This document shows, in pieces, positions 29,374 to 38,639 of a stretch of 44,889 nucleotides of DNA. Each line of letters begins with the position of its first letter. The stretch's first letter is position 1. A model generated the notes under the pieces. That model saw only the letters and a list, made by a program, of their open reading frames with translations, made no database searches and was not told the DNA's origin. A program made the position numbers and the translations under genes. This stretch comes from Tritrichomonas foetus (lineage: Eukaryota > Parabasalia > Tritrichomonadida > Tritrichomonadidae): contig MLAK01000939.1 of assembly GCA_001839685.1 (NCBI GenBank), positions 1 to 44,889 of the forward strand, given 5' to 3'.

Positions 29374-30878
29374 TTACACAGGATTTGCAGTCGGAATCAA
29401 AGGTGAAGGCTCGCGCATAGAACTTGATCTTCTCCTTTGTTGCAGGAAATTTGAAGAATACGGCTTGGCAATAAGTTTAGATATTTCACCATGTTTTGGT
29501 AAGTTAATTGATCGAGTTCGCAAATTATACATAGGTGTTGACTTTGTTACATCGGCAGAATCTTGTCGGCATAGTGATAGTTTGTTAGAAACTGGGCTTT
29601 TTGAGAAATCTTGTGTTGGCCTTTGTATCTTACAATCAGTGATTATAGGTTTCGGAATTGGTTTCACAGTTGTTTTTGCAAATTGATTTAAAATCGTATT
29701 CACTTTATGTAATCTTTTAGAATGTAGCAAAGATGAAAGTGATACATCCCTCATTTCGTCTGATATTTTGGATTTTCTTAGCATTCTATAGACTGCTGTT
29801 AAATTATTTGTTTTATTATCAAATAAATCATTAACCAAATGAGTACATTCATACCCATGATTATTCATTATTTGAATAATATCACGATCTGTATTTCCTC
29901 CAATAATTCTCCAATCGCAAACTATTCCAAAATTCATATCCATCATTTGGGAGTACTGATATTGAGAGAACCATGGATGTTCTTTAATTTTTTGGAGAGT
30001 AATTCTATCATTTGGGTTTTTTGTCAATAATCTACATAATAAATCTTTTAATGCTGGCGAAATTGTGGTTGGATAATTTGGTTCTTTGAATGTGATTTTT
30101 TGAAATAATCTTTGCATGTTATCATCTTCAAATGGGAGTTCACCAACACACATTGCATAAAGGAGAATTCCTGCACTCCAAATATCAGATGCAATTGTAT
30201 AGTGATTTCCTCTTATCATTTCAGGTGAGGCGTATGCTGTGTGTTAGATTTTTCATAAAACTCAAAAGATAACCAAATAACATCTCACAAACAATCATAG
30301 TGTTTTTGAATCAAACACATATACAATTTAGTGAGATATATATTATAATTCTTTTGAGATAAAAACATACCTGGTGATCCACATGCAGTTTTTAGATATG
30401 GATTTTCGTCTGTATATAAATTTGATAAACCAAAATCAATCAATCTAATATTGTAATGAGTATCAAGAAGCACATTTTCAGCTTTCAAGTCACGATGTGC
30501 CACTTTTTTTACTTCATGTAAATACTCTAAAACTGAAATAAGTTGACAAAAATAATGTCTTACTTGTATTTCTTGTAATTCACCATTTTTGTTCACATAA
30601 TCCAACATGTTTCCATTCTCAACATATTCCATTATGATGTAATAATTTTTATCATCTTGAATAACATCATAAAATTCAGCGATGAAAGGATGATCCATTT
30701 CTCTAATTAAGTTACACTCTCTTTCAAATCGATTTTCGGCATCAGGATCATTAAAATTGTTTCTCGGTATTTTTTTGATTGCGACTGGTGTATTCGTTAC
30801 TTTTTGTCTTCCCAGTAATACGGTTGCAAATGTCCCTGCTCCAATTAAACTGGTACACTCATATTCTCCCAATAACAT
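29374..30878 (-). CDS. CAMK/MARK-like Ser/Thr kinase, two exons
   Basis: Exons 30371-30878 and 29374-30236 (minus) join in frame to 456 aa. Exon 1: glycine loop GAGTFATVLLG (13-23), K35 in VAIKK, HRDLKAEN (128-135), DFG 148-150, T-loop CGSP. The intron splits the codon after P169. Exon 2 resumes AYASPEMIRG, WSAGILLYAMCVGELPF and HPWF (256-259). Residues about 286-325 (DRDIIQIMNNHGYECTHLVN...) resemble the UBA-like domain after the catalytic domain in AMPK/MARK/SNF1-related kinases. A Ser/Arg-rich tail ends SPLIPTANPV. All catalytic residues are present. Reading each exon alone would give two broken half-kinases. Confidence 0.92.
30237..30370 (-). other. Spliceosomal intron, 134 nt
   Basis: On the minus strand the exon ends CACCAG, then GTATGTTTTT opens the intron. 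It closes with AATCTAACACACAG, followed by CATACGCC. The donor and the combined branch-point/acceptor CTAACACACAG match the motifs described for trichomonad introns. Removal restores the kinase APE region in frame (phase 1), and the intron has in-frame stops. Confidence 0.95.
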
Positions 30879-31997
30879 GATGGAAATAGTTTTTAAATAG
30901 CCTTTGAAATACTGAAATTGGATTAAATATTTAATTTCTTAAAGATTTAGACAATAAACTCTAAAAACTTTTGTTAACGGGTTTTATATTTCGTTTTTTC
31001 TCTTTTCATATTAAAAGAATCTACCGAAAATACTTATTGCAATAGGATAGCCTAAAATATAAAAAAGATTCTAGTAAAAGTTTTATTAACTTTAATATTT
31101 TTTTGAATCAGAAAAATTCGGAAACTTCTCAAATAATATTACCTTGCAGAAGTTTTCAATTATAGAAACACTTTTGTAAGATGAGTATTTATTTTCCCTT
31201 GAAAAATACATATAATCTTTTAGAGACATCAATCACATTATATCTCTTTCTCATAAAATAAATAGGTGGTTGATTCTTATGAACATATTTGGCGATATAA
31301 ACTCACATGTTTCATTTGAGTATTTAAGAAAAAATCTATCAAATATATTCCTTTCAAAAGAAAGCTGAAGGTGAAACAATTTGTTTACAACAACCAAAAT
31401 ACTGATCCTTCGATAAAGAACAAGGAGTAAGAAAATCAAAATTAACTCAATTACTACAAAAAATCTAAACAGAAAACACATTAAACTCTGATGGAAACAC
31501 CGGGCAAAAATGGTCATAAATTAAAAAATTTCCAAAATGGATTTTTTGATTAAGTTCATTGAATCTTACATGTTCATAACCAAAAGTCATTCCAGTAATG
31601 ATAAATATGACAAATTTAAGATAATGCAAACATCGAATTTTCACAAAAATTAATAAAAAAACTGATTTTGATTTCATTTCATCAAACAAAAAAAAAAGAA
31701 AAAACAAGTACAAAGCAAATTATAACCATCACTTTAAAAAATGAACTACTGAATTTCGTTTTTCTCTTTATTTGCCATAAAATGATGTGATAAAACTACT
31801 GTTAATTTTGAATGACTGTAGCCGATTTCTTCAAGTCAAAACTGCTAATGCAAGGTGAAATTTTCAGATAAGAAGGTCAAATAAAAATGCGATTCTACCA
31901 AAACAAAAAACTGAGAAAATAATCGGAAATATATGTGAAAACTGAGTTGTTAAGTTTTAGTTAGATATAACTTTGAATTGACCAGTTTCTTAAAGCT
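30879..31997. other. Intergenic region, no supported gene
   Basis: 5' flank of the kinase (minus) and 3' flank of the PLAC8 gene (minus). Two overlapping short minus-strand ORFs (31251-31517, 31465-31713) are Phe/Leu-rich with no motif and were not called. A GGTCAA occurs at about 31875, but not next to a gene start. Confidence 0.4.
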
Positions 31998-32273
31998 TTA
32001 CTTGAGGGCACGTGCATCTTGACATACGGCGCATGGCATGCAGAATGTTGTCATGAGGCAATCAATGACATCCTCTCCGTTTTCTCCGTTCCTCTTTTCG
32101 ATTTCTTTACGAATCCAGTATGGACTGTGAATATTGTAGACATGGCAGATCGTGCATTCTTCAGAGCGGATTTTGGCGTGATTTTCACCATTCTGGCATA
32201 ATGTGCAGAAGATTCCGTAGAGACAAATGCTTGTATCGTTAAAGCAACCGAAAACACCACCTTCGTATGACAT
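31998..32273 (-). CDS. PLAC8-domain Cys-rich protein
   Basis: 91 aa, ATG at 32273. The whole protein is a PLAC8 domain: FGCFNDTSICLYGIFCTLCQ near the start and CLMTTFCMPCAVCQDARALK at the end, the second being the diagnostic CxxxxxCxPCxxCQxxRxL pattern. PLAC8 proteins are small membrane-associated Cys-rich proteins. Relatives include plant cadmium-resistance and fruit-weight proteins involved in cation efflux or cell-size control, so the role here is open. Length is at the short end for the family but the domain is complete. Confidence 0.9.
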   Translation of the reverse strand: MSYEGGVFGCFNDTSICLYGIFCTLCQNGENHAKIRSEECTICHVYNIHSPYWIRKEIEKRNGENGEDVIDCLMTTFCMPCAVCQDARALK

Positions 32274-32464
32274 GCGATTTTCTTGAAAGAATTGATAGGC
32301 AAAAATTCAACTGCAATTGGTAACTGTAATTCAAATTGCAGTTAATTGAATTGAAACTAATTGCATTATTGAAAATTGAAAGTATATATTCATAGGTTTC
32401 TTCACTTTTTCCGAGTATTATAAATATTTCTTTCAAAATTGGATCAAGGGAATCAAAATTTCAA
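32274..32464. other. PLAC8 5' flank with AATTGCA-type short repeats
   Basis: Contains aactgcaattggtaactgtaat facing caaattgcagttaattg (about 32308-32346), an imperfect inverted pair just upstream of the PLAC8 start. It could be a hairpin or paired binding sites. Confidence 0.35.
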
Positions 32465-32466
32465 TA

Positions 32467-32582
32467 ACATAGAAAATCCTGATCGATAACCATTTATGAA
32501 GTTTTCGGTGATACAGTGACCAAAAATTTTCCAAGTTTTATGATATGTATCATTGTATCTAACTGATCAGGATTTTCTATGT
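32467..32582. mobile_element. MITE-like element with 18-bp TIR and TA duplication
   Basis: acatagaaaatcctgatc (32467-32484) is exactly inverted at 32565-32582, and both ends are flanked by TA (32465-32466 and 32583-32584). The 116-bp unit is non-coding. Size, TIR and TA target match a Tc1/mariner-superfamily miniature element. The TIR differs from that of the pogo element at 23650, so a different transposase would be involved. Confidence 0.65.
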
Positions 32583-32584
32583 TA

Positions 32585-33152
32585 GAATTCTCTTATTAAT
32601 CTGCTGCCAATAAATCAGCATGATTTTATCTGGTCAATCATTCTGAAAACGCGACCATTTAAAACGTGAATTATTATCTCCATTTTCAAAGATGTTCAAT
32701 AGTCAAATCTCTCTCTCAAAAGTCAATAAAATTTCTTTGAATTTCATGTATCATGATTTTATCCCATTGATGCAGATGCACATTTTTGTTATCCTTCTGA
32801 CATGAAAGATCAAAATAAAACTATAGTGGTTGATTTTTCGTCATGTTTGTGATTCAGTTTCTGTTTTAAATTGATTATATATATTGTAAGCTTGGAATAG
32901 ATGCCAATACAACATCATATTCATGAAAATAAACATTATTCAAATGAAAGGTGATATTATTCAATTATTATTATCATAAAAATATTCTGTCTAATATTTC
33001 GACAAGTTTTCTTATGTGAGGAAAGTTTTGCGATTTATAAATTCATGATGAACAAATAATAAAATAAAAAAAAATCAATTTTTAAATCACTTTTTATAAA
33101 AAACGTTATTTGTATACGTTTGAAATTTTTTTCATAAAAAGAGAATCTCGAA
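32585..33152. other. Intergenic region upstream of IFT56
   Basis: No ORF or RNA gene recognised. A TCATAAAA initiator-like site at about 33132 lies 20 nt before the IFT56 start. Confidence 0.4.
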
Positions 33153-34838
33153 ATGATTGTTGGAGGAGTCAAACGAAAGTCATCAACCCAGCAAGTTAAC
33201 AAAGCCGAAAATGCAGATAATCAGCAGGAGACTCCTGAAGAATATGTGTTGAGGTGTATCGACAGTCGAGATTACAGCGGAGCTTCAACTTTCATCGAAT
33301 TCGTCAGGGATGAATTAAAACAACCTTATACAAAAGAACTTGCACTTTGGCACGGTTATAGTCTATTTCATATTGGTCAATATTCAGATGCAATCGATGT
33401 CTACGAAAAGCTTCTCAAAGAAGAGCCAGACGACACAATTTTGTATCTATATATCGCCTCATGCCATTTCTACAACCAAGACTACGAAGAAGCTCGTTCA
33501 AATGCATTGCGCGGGCCTCAATGCGATTTTAAGACGCGCTTGATTTTTCACATTGCGCATCAAACAAATGACGAGCAAGAACTATTTCAAGCACATTCTC
33601 AGCTTGTTGGTACACTCGAAAATCAATTATCGCTTGCCGCAATTCATTACATGAGGTCACATTATCAAGATGCGATTGAAATTTATCAACGGCTTCTTCT
33701 TGAGCATCCTGACTTTCTGGCACTAAATGTTTACATTGCAATGTGCCAATTTAAACTTGAACAATATCAAGAGTCGAATGAAGCAGTTGATTTGTATTTA
33801 AGTGTTAATTCTGATTCAGCAATTGCACTTAACTTGAAATCATGCGACTATTTAAGAATGTTTGATCCAGAAATCGCAGAATCCCAACTTTTACAAATTA
33901 AAAAGTTTTCAAGTGCTGCTTATGAATTTGTTGATACTCTTATCACACATAATCTTTGCGTATTTCATAATGGTGATGATGGTTTTACAATTCTTCCTAA
34001 ATTAGTACCAATACTAAGTGAAGCTCGATTCAATTTGTCTGTGATGTATATGCGTGAAAATGATGCGCAAGAAGCTTTCAATCTCCTTCAAGATTATATT
34101 CCAATCGAATTAAATGAATCCATTTTAAAGGCGACTGTTAACTTGGCTATTGGCCAGTTAAATTCTGAAGCAGCACCTATTGAAGAAGCAAACTCTACTT
34201 TCCAAGAAGTTGGACAAATGGATGTAATTAAAGATACTATCCAAGGTCGTGAAGCTCTTGCGAGTACAAAATTCATTGTTGGAGAATATGACGAAACAAT
34301 TCGTGTCCTTCAAACAATTGAACAATTTGTTGGTGATATGGATGAATACAACTATGATAAAGGAATGGCTTTAGCAGCACTTTCCAGATGGGCTGAAGCA
34401 GAGCGTTATTTCCTGATGGTTTCTAATGAAAAATATATTCGAGAAATTTATTACAATTCTTGGCTTTGTAGATGTTACATTAAAAATGGAAAAGCTGAAG
34501 CTGCTTGGAATTTATATAACGAAGCAACTTCACCAGAAGATTCGAAAACACTTCTGAATATTATTGCAGCCGATTGTTTCCAGACTGGACAATACTACTA
34601 TGCAATGAGAGCATATGATGTACTAAGTAAATATGAGGTTGATCCAACATTCAGAGAGGGTTTAATTGCTTCTGCTGTTGGTGTTTTTCGTGGAATTTTA
34701 ACAAAGAAAGAAACTTCCGATAAGCTCTCTGAAGTGATGAGCATCCTCGGAGGTGAACCTGAAGCATCTGATGTTTTACAGACAATACAGACTTATGCGA
34801 TGGAAGCTGGCGATTATGCAGATTATGGTTATGAATAA
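33153..34838 (+). CDS. IFT56: Intraflagellar transport protein IFT56 (TTC26/DYF-13)
   Basis: 561 aa, ATG at 33153 just after a TCATAAAA initiator-like site. The protein is almost all TPR repeats: IGQYSDAIDVYEKLLKEEPD, YQDAIEIYQRLLLEHPDF, FNLSVMYMRENDAQEAFNLL, and a C-terminal set with ARCY-like CRCYIKNGKAEAAWNLY and CFQTGQYYYAMRAYDVLSK. Order, total length (about 555 aa in animals and Chlamydomonas) and an N-terminus with basic residues ahead of EEYVLRCIDSRDYSGA match IFT56. It is an IFT-B component that carries motility-related cargo into flagella, consistent with a multiflagellate organism. Stop reads TAAAA. Confidence 0.93.
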   Translation: MIVGGVKRKSSTQQVNKAENADNQQETPEEYVLRCIDSRDYSGASTFIEFVRDELKQPYTKELALWHGYSLFHIGQYSDAIDVYEKLLKEEPDDTILYLYIASCHFYNQDYEEARSNALRGPQCDFKTRLIFHIAHQTNDEQELFQAHSQLVGTLENQLSLAAIHYMRSHYQDAIEIYQRLLLEHPDFLALNVYIAMCQFKLEQYQESNEAVDLYLSVNSDSAIALNLKSCDYLRMFDPEIAESQLLQIKKFSSAAYEFVDTLITHNLCVFHNGDDGFTILPKLVPILSEARFNLSVMYMRENDAQEAFNLLQDYIPIELNESILKATVNLAIGQLNSEAAPIEEANSTFQEVGQMDVIKDTIQGREALASTKFIVGEYDETIRVLQTIEQFVGDMDEYNYDKGMALAALSRWAEAERYFLMVSNEKYIREIYYNSWLCRCYIKNGKAEAAWNLYNEATSPEDSKTLLNIIAADCFQTGQYYYAMRAYDVLSKYEVDPTFREGLIASAVGVFRGILTKKETSDKLSEVMSILGGEPEASDVLQTIQTYAMEAGDYADYGYE

Positions 34839-35075
34839 AACTATTTGTAATTTAACGATGTTTAAGTTTTTCTTTCTAGAATATCCGTTGAAATTATATT
34901 AAGTTAAGAGTCATGATTACTTTCATGTGACTGAAAAAGTGTCTTCGTAAAATTTTAAATGTTTCATAACAAGCAAGTGGAGATTTTATACTACTTCAAT
35001 GCTTTAAAACATTGTTTTATATGTGAAAAAGAAAGTATATTTTTAATAACAAAAACATATTAATATCACAATAAA
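34839..35075. other. Convergent 3' flanks
   Basis: Between IFT56 (+) and the coiled-coil gene (-). AT-rich, nothing recognised. Confidence 0.4.
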
Positions 35076-36911
35076 TCAAACACATGAATAAATTCCTTTT
35101 TTCCGACTAAAGCCTTGCTTAATTTCCTGCTCTATTGCAGAACGAAGCTCAGTAATATCATCATTTTCCTCAATTTTGAATTCATATCCAGTAATTTGGT
35201 TGTAAATGTTCTTTGCCCACTGAAACCAGGAATTATATTCAGTTTTCTGACGTAGTTCCGAAATAACTTCTGTTTGTCTTGTAAGAAGTGCTCGAGTTTG
35301 AGAATGAAGCTGATCGAGTTGCAAAACTTGGTCTTCAAGTTCAATCAATGGTTTCAAAAAGTTCATTCCTCGGATTCGAAACCTTTTTCGCAAATAAATT
35401 AAATCATTCGAAAGTAAAGATACTTGTGAAATGAAATCTGTAGTTGAGAAACTATGTCTCGATATAATTCCACGGGCTTCGAGAACTTTTGGAAATAATT
35501 CTTTCATTAAATCAATATCATCAAATCCATCACTTTCATTATTATTTATTTCATTTTTTTGAATGAGACCTGAGCTATCTTGAATTTGATGAGAATTCAT
35601 AATTTGGGAATTTCGATATTGCTGCATATTTTGATTGTGTGATAAATTTTTATATTTTTGTAAAATTTCGAATTCAAGATTCTTTTTGAGGTCAACTTCA
35701 ATTTTCTTGAATTTTTGATTAAATTCTTCCTCGAATTGTCTGTGAATTTCTTTCTTCTGGTCTTCCAAAAACAGATCATTGTTTTTCATTAATTCGTTTT
35801 GGATTTCCGTGTTATTTTTATTTAGTTTATTCATTATTTCATTTTCAATTTCTGGTCGAATTGAATTGAGGATCCTGCTATGTAGTTTCGTGTTTTGTTT
35901 TAAGCATTCATGAATGGTTTGTTCACGAATCGTCCGTTTCAGTTGATTTTCCAAATCAAATTTCATTTTTTCAATATTATTGTTGTGTTCAATTGATTGA
36001 TCAAGCTTTTGAAATTGAAATTCTGCTTCAATTTGGGCTCTTAATTCTTTTTCAAGTTTCACTCTTAGTCTATTTTCTGTCTCTGGAGTTACTTCTTTCG
36101 TAAATTGGCTAGTTAATTCAATTCCATTTTCTTTATTCCCTTGGATGGATTTTTTATTCGCATGATTTTCTTGAATGTAATTTCTTAAAGTATCAACACA
36201 GGCAATTTCTTGAAGAAGTAAAGTTTTCAATTCATGGTTTGGTAGTTCAAATCCAGTAATTACCTTTTTCAACTTTTCAAATGAGTATGATTTTGACAAA
36301 GGTTTCAAATTCAAAGAATTTTCGATCGTTGGAAATCCTTCATTATTATTGCTATTGTTTCTCATATGAAGATTTGTATTATTTAAAAAGCTTTTGGTTT
36401 TTTCTAATTGTGAAATGAATATCTTTTGTAACGTTCTTGGTGATGCAATTGCATAGCTTGAAGATTGGTTTGAATTTATTTGTTCAATTAATTTAATATG
36501 ATCATTTAATTGATGACTCATCAAATTCAAAGCTTCAGAGTTTGATTTAGAAAAGCTGAACATAAAATCTGTGAATTGAATGATTTTATCAAAAGAGTTA
36601 TCATTTTGTGCAATTTTCTGAAGAACTTCAAATGTTTCTTTTTCAGAAGGATTTAATGATTTCATAATGAGATTTACTTTTTGATTTATATTATTTACAG
36701 TATGAAGGTGTTTTTTCTCAAATCTCACAAGCTCTTCTTTTTTACTTGCTAACTGATTTTCTAAAGAATTAACCTGAATTTGTAACATATTAATCTGATC
36801 CAGCTGGTTTTGGCCAATTAAATCAACTGTATCGAGATCAAGATTGGTTAAAAGGGTCATAAGATCCATTTGATCATAATTGCTTTCATTGTGGCCTTTT
36901 TTGGGCTTCAT
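35076..36911 (-). CDS. Coiled-coil protein, unknown
   Basis: 611 aa from the ATG at 36911 (MKPKKGHNES), which lies 14 nt after a TCATTG initiator-like site; the longer frame starts only at a TTG. Residues about 30-110 and 250-460 have heptad and Lys/Glu/Gln/Asn-rich coiled-coil character (NSLENQLASKKEELVRFEKK; FEEEFNQKFKKIEVDLKKNL). The C-terminal 130 residues look globular-helical (WFQWAKNIYNQITGY). No conserved domain recognised. A structural or cytoskeletal role is a guess. Shares a 175-bp divergent promoter region with the gene at 37087. Confidence 0.72.
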   Translation of the reverse strand: MKPKKGHNESNYDQMDLMTLLTNLDLDTVDLIGQNQLDQINMLQIQVNSLENQLASKKEELVRFEKKHLHTVNNINQKVNLIMKSLNPSEKETFEVLQKIAQNDNSFDKIIQFTDFMFSFSKSNSEALNLMSHQLNDHIKLIEQINSNQSSSYAIASPRTLQKIFISQLEKTKSFLNNTNLHMRNNSNNNEGFPTIENSLNLKPLSKSYSFEKLKKVITGFELPNHELKTLLLQEIACVDTLRNYIQENHANKKSIQGNKENGIELTSQFTKEVTPETENRLRVKLEKELRAQIEAEFQFQKLDQSIEHNNNIEKMKFDLENQLKRTIREQTIHECLKQNTKLHSRILNSIRPEIENEIMNKLNKNNTEIQNELMKNNDLFLEDQKKEIHRQFEEEFNQKFKKIEVDLKKNLEFEILQKYKNLSHNQNMQQYRNSQIMNSHQIQDSSGLIQKNEINNNESDGFDDIDLMKELFPKVLEARGIISRHSFSTTDFISQVSLLSNDLIYLRKRFRIRGMNFLKPLIELEDQVLQLDQLHSQTRALLTRQTEVISELRQKTEYNSWFQWAKNIYNQITGYEFKIEENDDITELRSAIEQEIKQGFSRKKGIYSCV

Positions 36912-37086
36912 TTGTGATTCAATGATTATTACAAAGTAAACGGTCCCTGCTTCTTTCAATTTGATAAAAATACGATTAAATTGGCTTTAAAATAAAATTC
37001 ACACTCATCTTATTGAAACAGAATATTGACCATATTTTTGACCTTTAATTGACCATTGCTCATTCATCGCTGAAAAGGATTTCAAA
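36912..37086. promoter_or_regulatory. Divergent promoter region with three TTGACC motifs
   Basis: TTGACC occurs at 37026-37031, 37038-37043 and 37049-37054, spaced 12 and 11 bp, about one helical turn each, on the same strand. It is followed by tcattcatcgctg (initiator-like) and the ATG at 37087. On the minus side a TCATTG site lies 14 nt before the ATG at 36911. The regular spacing suggests a multimeric protein contact. Confidence 0.5.
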
Positions 37087-38235
37087 ATGAATCCTCAGCA
37101 GCTCTTTCCGCAATCACCCAATCACCCAAACCAATCTCTAACATATAAAGAAATTGTCAATATCAATGAATCAAATCAAACACAACGAATAACTGATATC
37201 GATCCAAATATTACAGAAATGAGGCGACGATTGGAAAATATATTTCGCCCAAAGTCGATCCAGCAGACTGAATTTCAAAATTTTCAATCAAATGAACCAA
37301 AAAAACAGCAACAACAAAATATCTTCCAAAATTTTCAAACCACAAGAAATCAAATGCAAGATTCAAATCAAAATGGTCAAATACACCAACAAAGCCATAA
37401 TCATCAAAATATTCAAAAGTTTCACGAAATTCGGTTGAATTCACAAAGCAATGAAATGTGTCAACTTCAAAATTCAGAACACTTATTCAAATCTACTTCT
37501 TTTCCAACGCCAAACGCTTGGAGAGCAGCAAAACTCTTGGAAAAGAATAAAAATACAACTTTTCTATCAGATCAACAACACTCTTTATTTTCACAAACAT
37601 ATCAACTTCAAAATTCACAAACACTTCAAAATTCACAAACACTTCAAAGTTCACAAACACTTCAAAATTCACAAACACTTCAAAGTTCACAAACACTTCA
37701 AAGTTCACAAACACTTCAAAATTCACAAACACTACAAAATTCGCAAGCACTTCTAAACTCATTTCAGAATCCCGAAAATTCAACGTCAAAGGCTGTTGTC
37801 AGAGAAAGACAACAAGAAATGAGATTTGAAGTTTTAGAAAACGATAAAGTTGGAAATGTCGTAAAGCAAAAGAAAAGGCACAAAAAACAAAATATAATCA
37901 ATGATTCAATTGACCATGTTCCAATGGCTGTTATTGCAGAAAGACAACGAGAAAAGTGGGGTTGGACAATTCCTGACTATCCCATTAAATTTGAAAGCAC
38001 GCTAAACACAAGTTCAAATCGTGAAAAGCCTGCTTATGTAAAAATATTCCAAGTTAATGCAAATAAAAATGATAATCAGAATAGTGAAGTTAGTCGAAAT
38101 GAGAGTGAAATTAATCAAGCCAATCCTATACAATTTTCCCAAACCGATGACAATGAAATCCAAGAAATTGATGAATTAAGGAGAAATCCAATCAAAAGGG
38201 CACTAATGCTATGGGATCAGATGTTTCATGTATAA
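37087..38235 (+). CDS. Gln/Asn-rich protein with 18-bp repeat array, unknown
   Basis: 382 aa, ATG at 37087. Residues 1-170 are Gln/Asn-rich and probably disordered. Residues about 174-221 are eight tandem copies of LQ(N/S)SQT. A more ordered C-terminus follows with basic KQKKRHKKQ (about 260-268), AVIAERQREKWGWTIPDYP and an acidic segment before RRNPIKRALMLWDQM. The motif (V)RERQQE / AERQRE occurs twice (about 239 and 284). No family recognised. Divergent partner of the coiled-coil gene at 36911. Confidence 0.65.
   Translation: MNPQQLFPQSPNHPNQSLTYKEIVNINESNQTQRITDIDPNITEMRRRLENIFRPKSIQQTEFQNFQSNEPKKQQQQNIFQNFQTTRNQMQDSNQNGQIHQQSHNHQNIQKFHEIRLNSQSNEMCQLQNSEHLFKSTSFPTPNAWRAAKLLEKNKNTTFLSDQQHSLFSQTYQLQNSQTLQNSQTLQSSQTLQNSQTLQSSQTLQSSQTLQNSQTLQNSQALLNSFQNPENSTSKAVVRERQQEMRFEVLENDKVGNVVKQKKRHKKQNIINDSIDHVPMAVIAERQREKWGWTIPDYPIKFESTLNTSSNREKPAYVKIFQVNANKNDNQNSEVSRNESEINQANPIQFSQTDDNEIQEIDELRRNPIKRALMLWDQMFHV
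37606..37749 (+). repeat. Eight-unit 18-bp tandem repeat in coding sequence
   Basis: Eight in-phase copies of cttcaaa(a/g)ttcacaaaca, the last with changes, followed by a degenerate ninth. Unit alternation N/S suggests higher-order expansion in pairs. The length (a multiple of 3) keeps the frame, so copy number can vary without breaking the protein. The antisense and second sense frames are also open here; those are by-products of the repeat. Confidence 0.92.
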
Positions 38236-38639
38236 GTCATTATAGCTCTACATCTTCCTTTTATTTTTTGTTAATTATTTTATTTGTTAGTAAATTAGAG
38301 ATAGATTTTATTTTTATGATTTTTGGATAATTACCATTAATTTTTCTTTTGTATACTCAATAATCTTATCAATATTGAATTTTTGATTAAAATTATGATA
38401 TTTTAATCTATGATATAATAATTTAATCGATAAAATTATATGAATTTTTTAACTATTTTGCATTTTGATTCTCTTTGATGTAATTTCTCAATAAAAGTAA
38501 CATTAATCTTCTCATTAATTATGCCATCCCTATTTCTCTGGTATCCCAGAATTGTTCAAATAACCATTGAAAATATGATCGGAATCACTATTTTTCAATA
38601 AATTATCATAAGGCGACCGTTTATTCATAAAGTTCAGAA
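38236..38639. other. Intergenic, PP2A-group gene 5' flank
   Basis: AT-rich. A TCATAAAG initiator-like site near 38625 lies about 15 nt before the ATG at 38640. No other element seen. Confidence 0.4.

Noticed and set aside
29374..30219. Two separate kinase fragments (30285-30878 and 29374-30219) as a frameshifted pseudogene
   Set aside because: A consensus trichomonad intron joins them in frame and restores all kinase motifs.
31251..31713. Two overlapping Phe-rich minus-strand ORFs
   Set aside because: Low-complexity hydrophobic translation of T-rich DNA; different frames and no motif.
37451..37789. Overlapping sense and antisense ORFs across the 18-bp repeat
   Set aside because: Repeat unit lacks stops in several frames, so long frames arise automatically; only the 37087-38235 frame extends with normal codon use on both sides.
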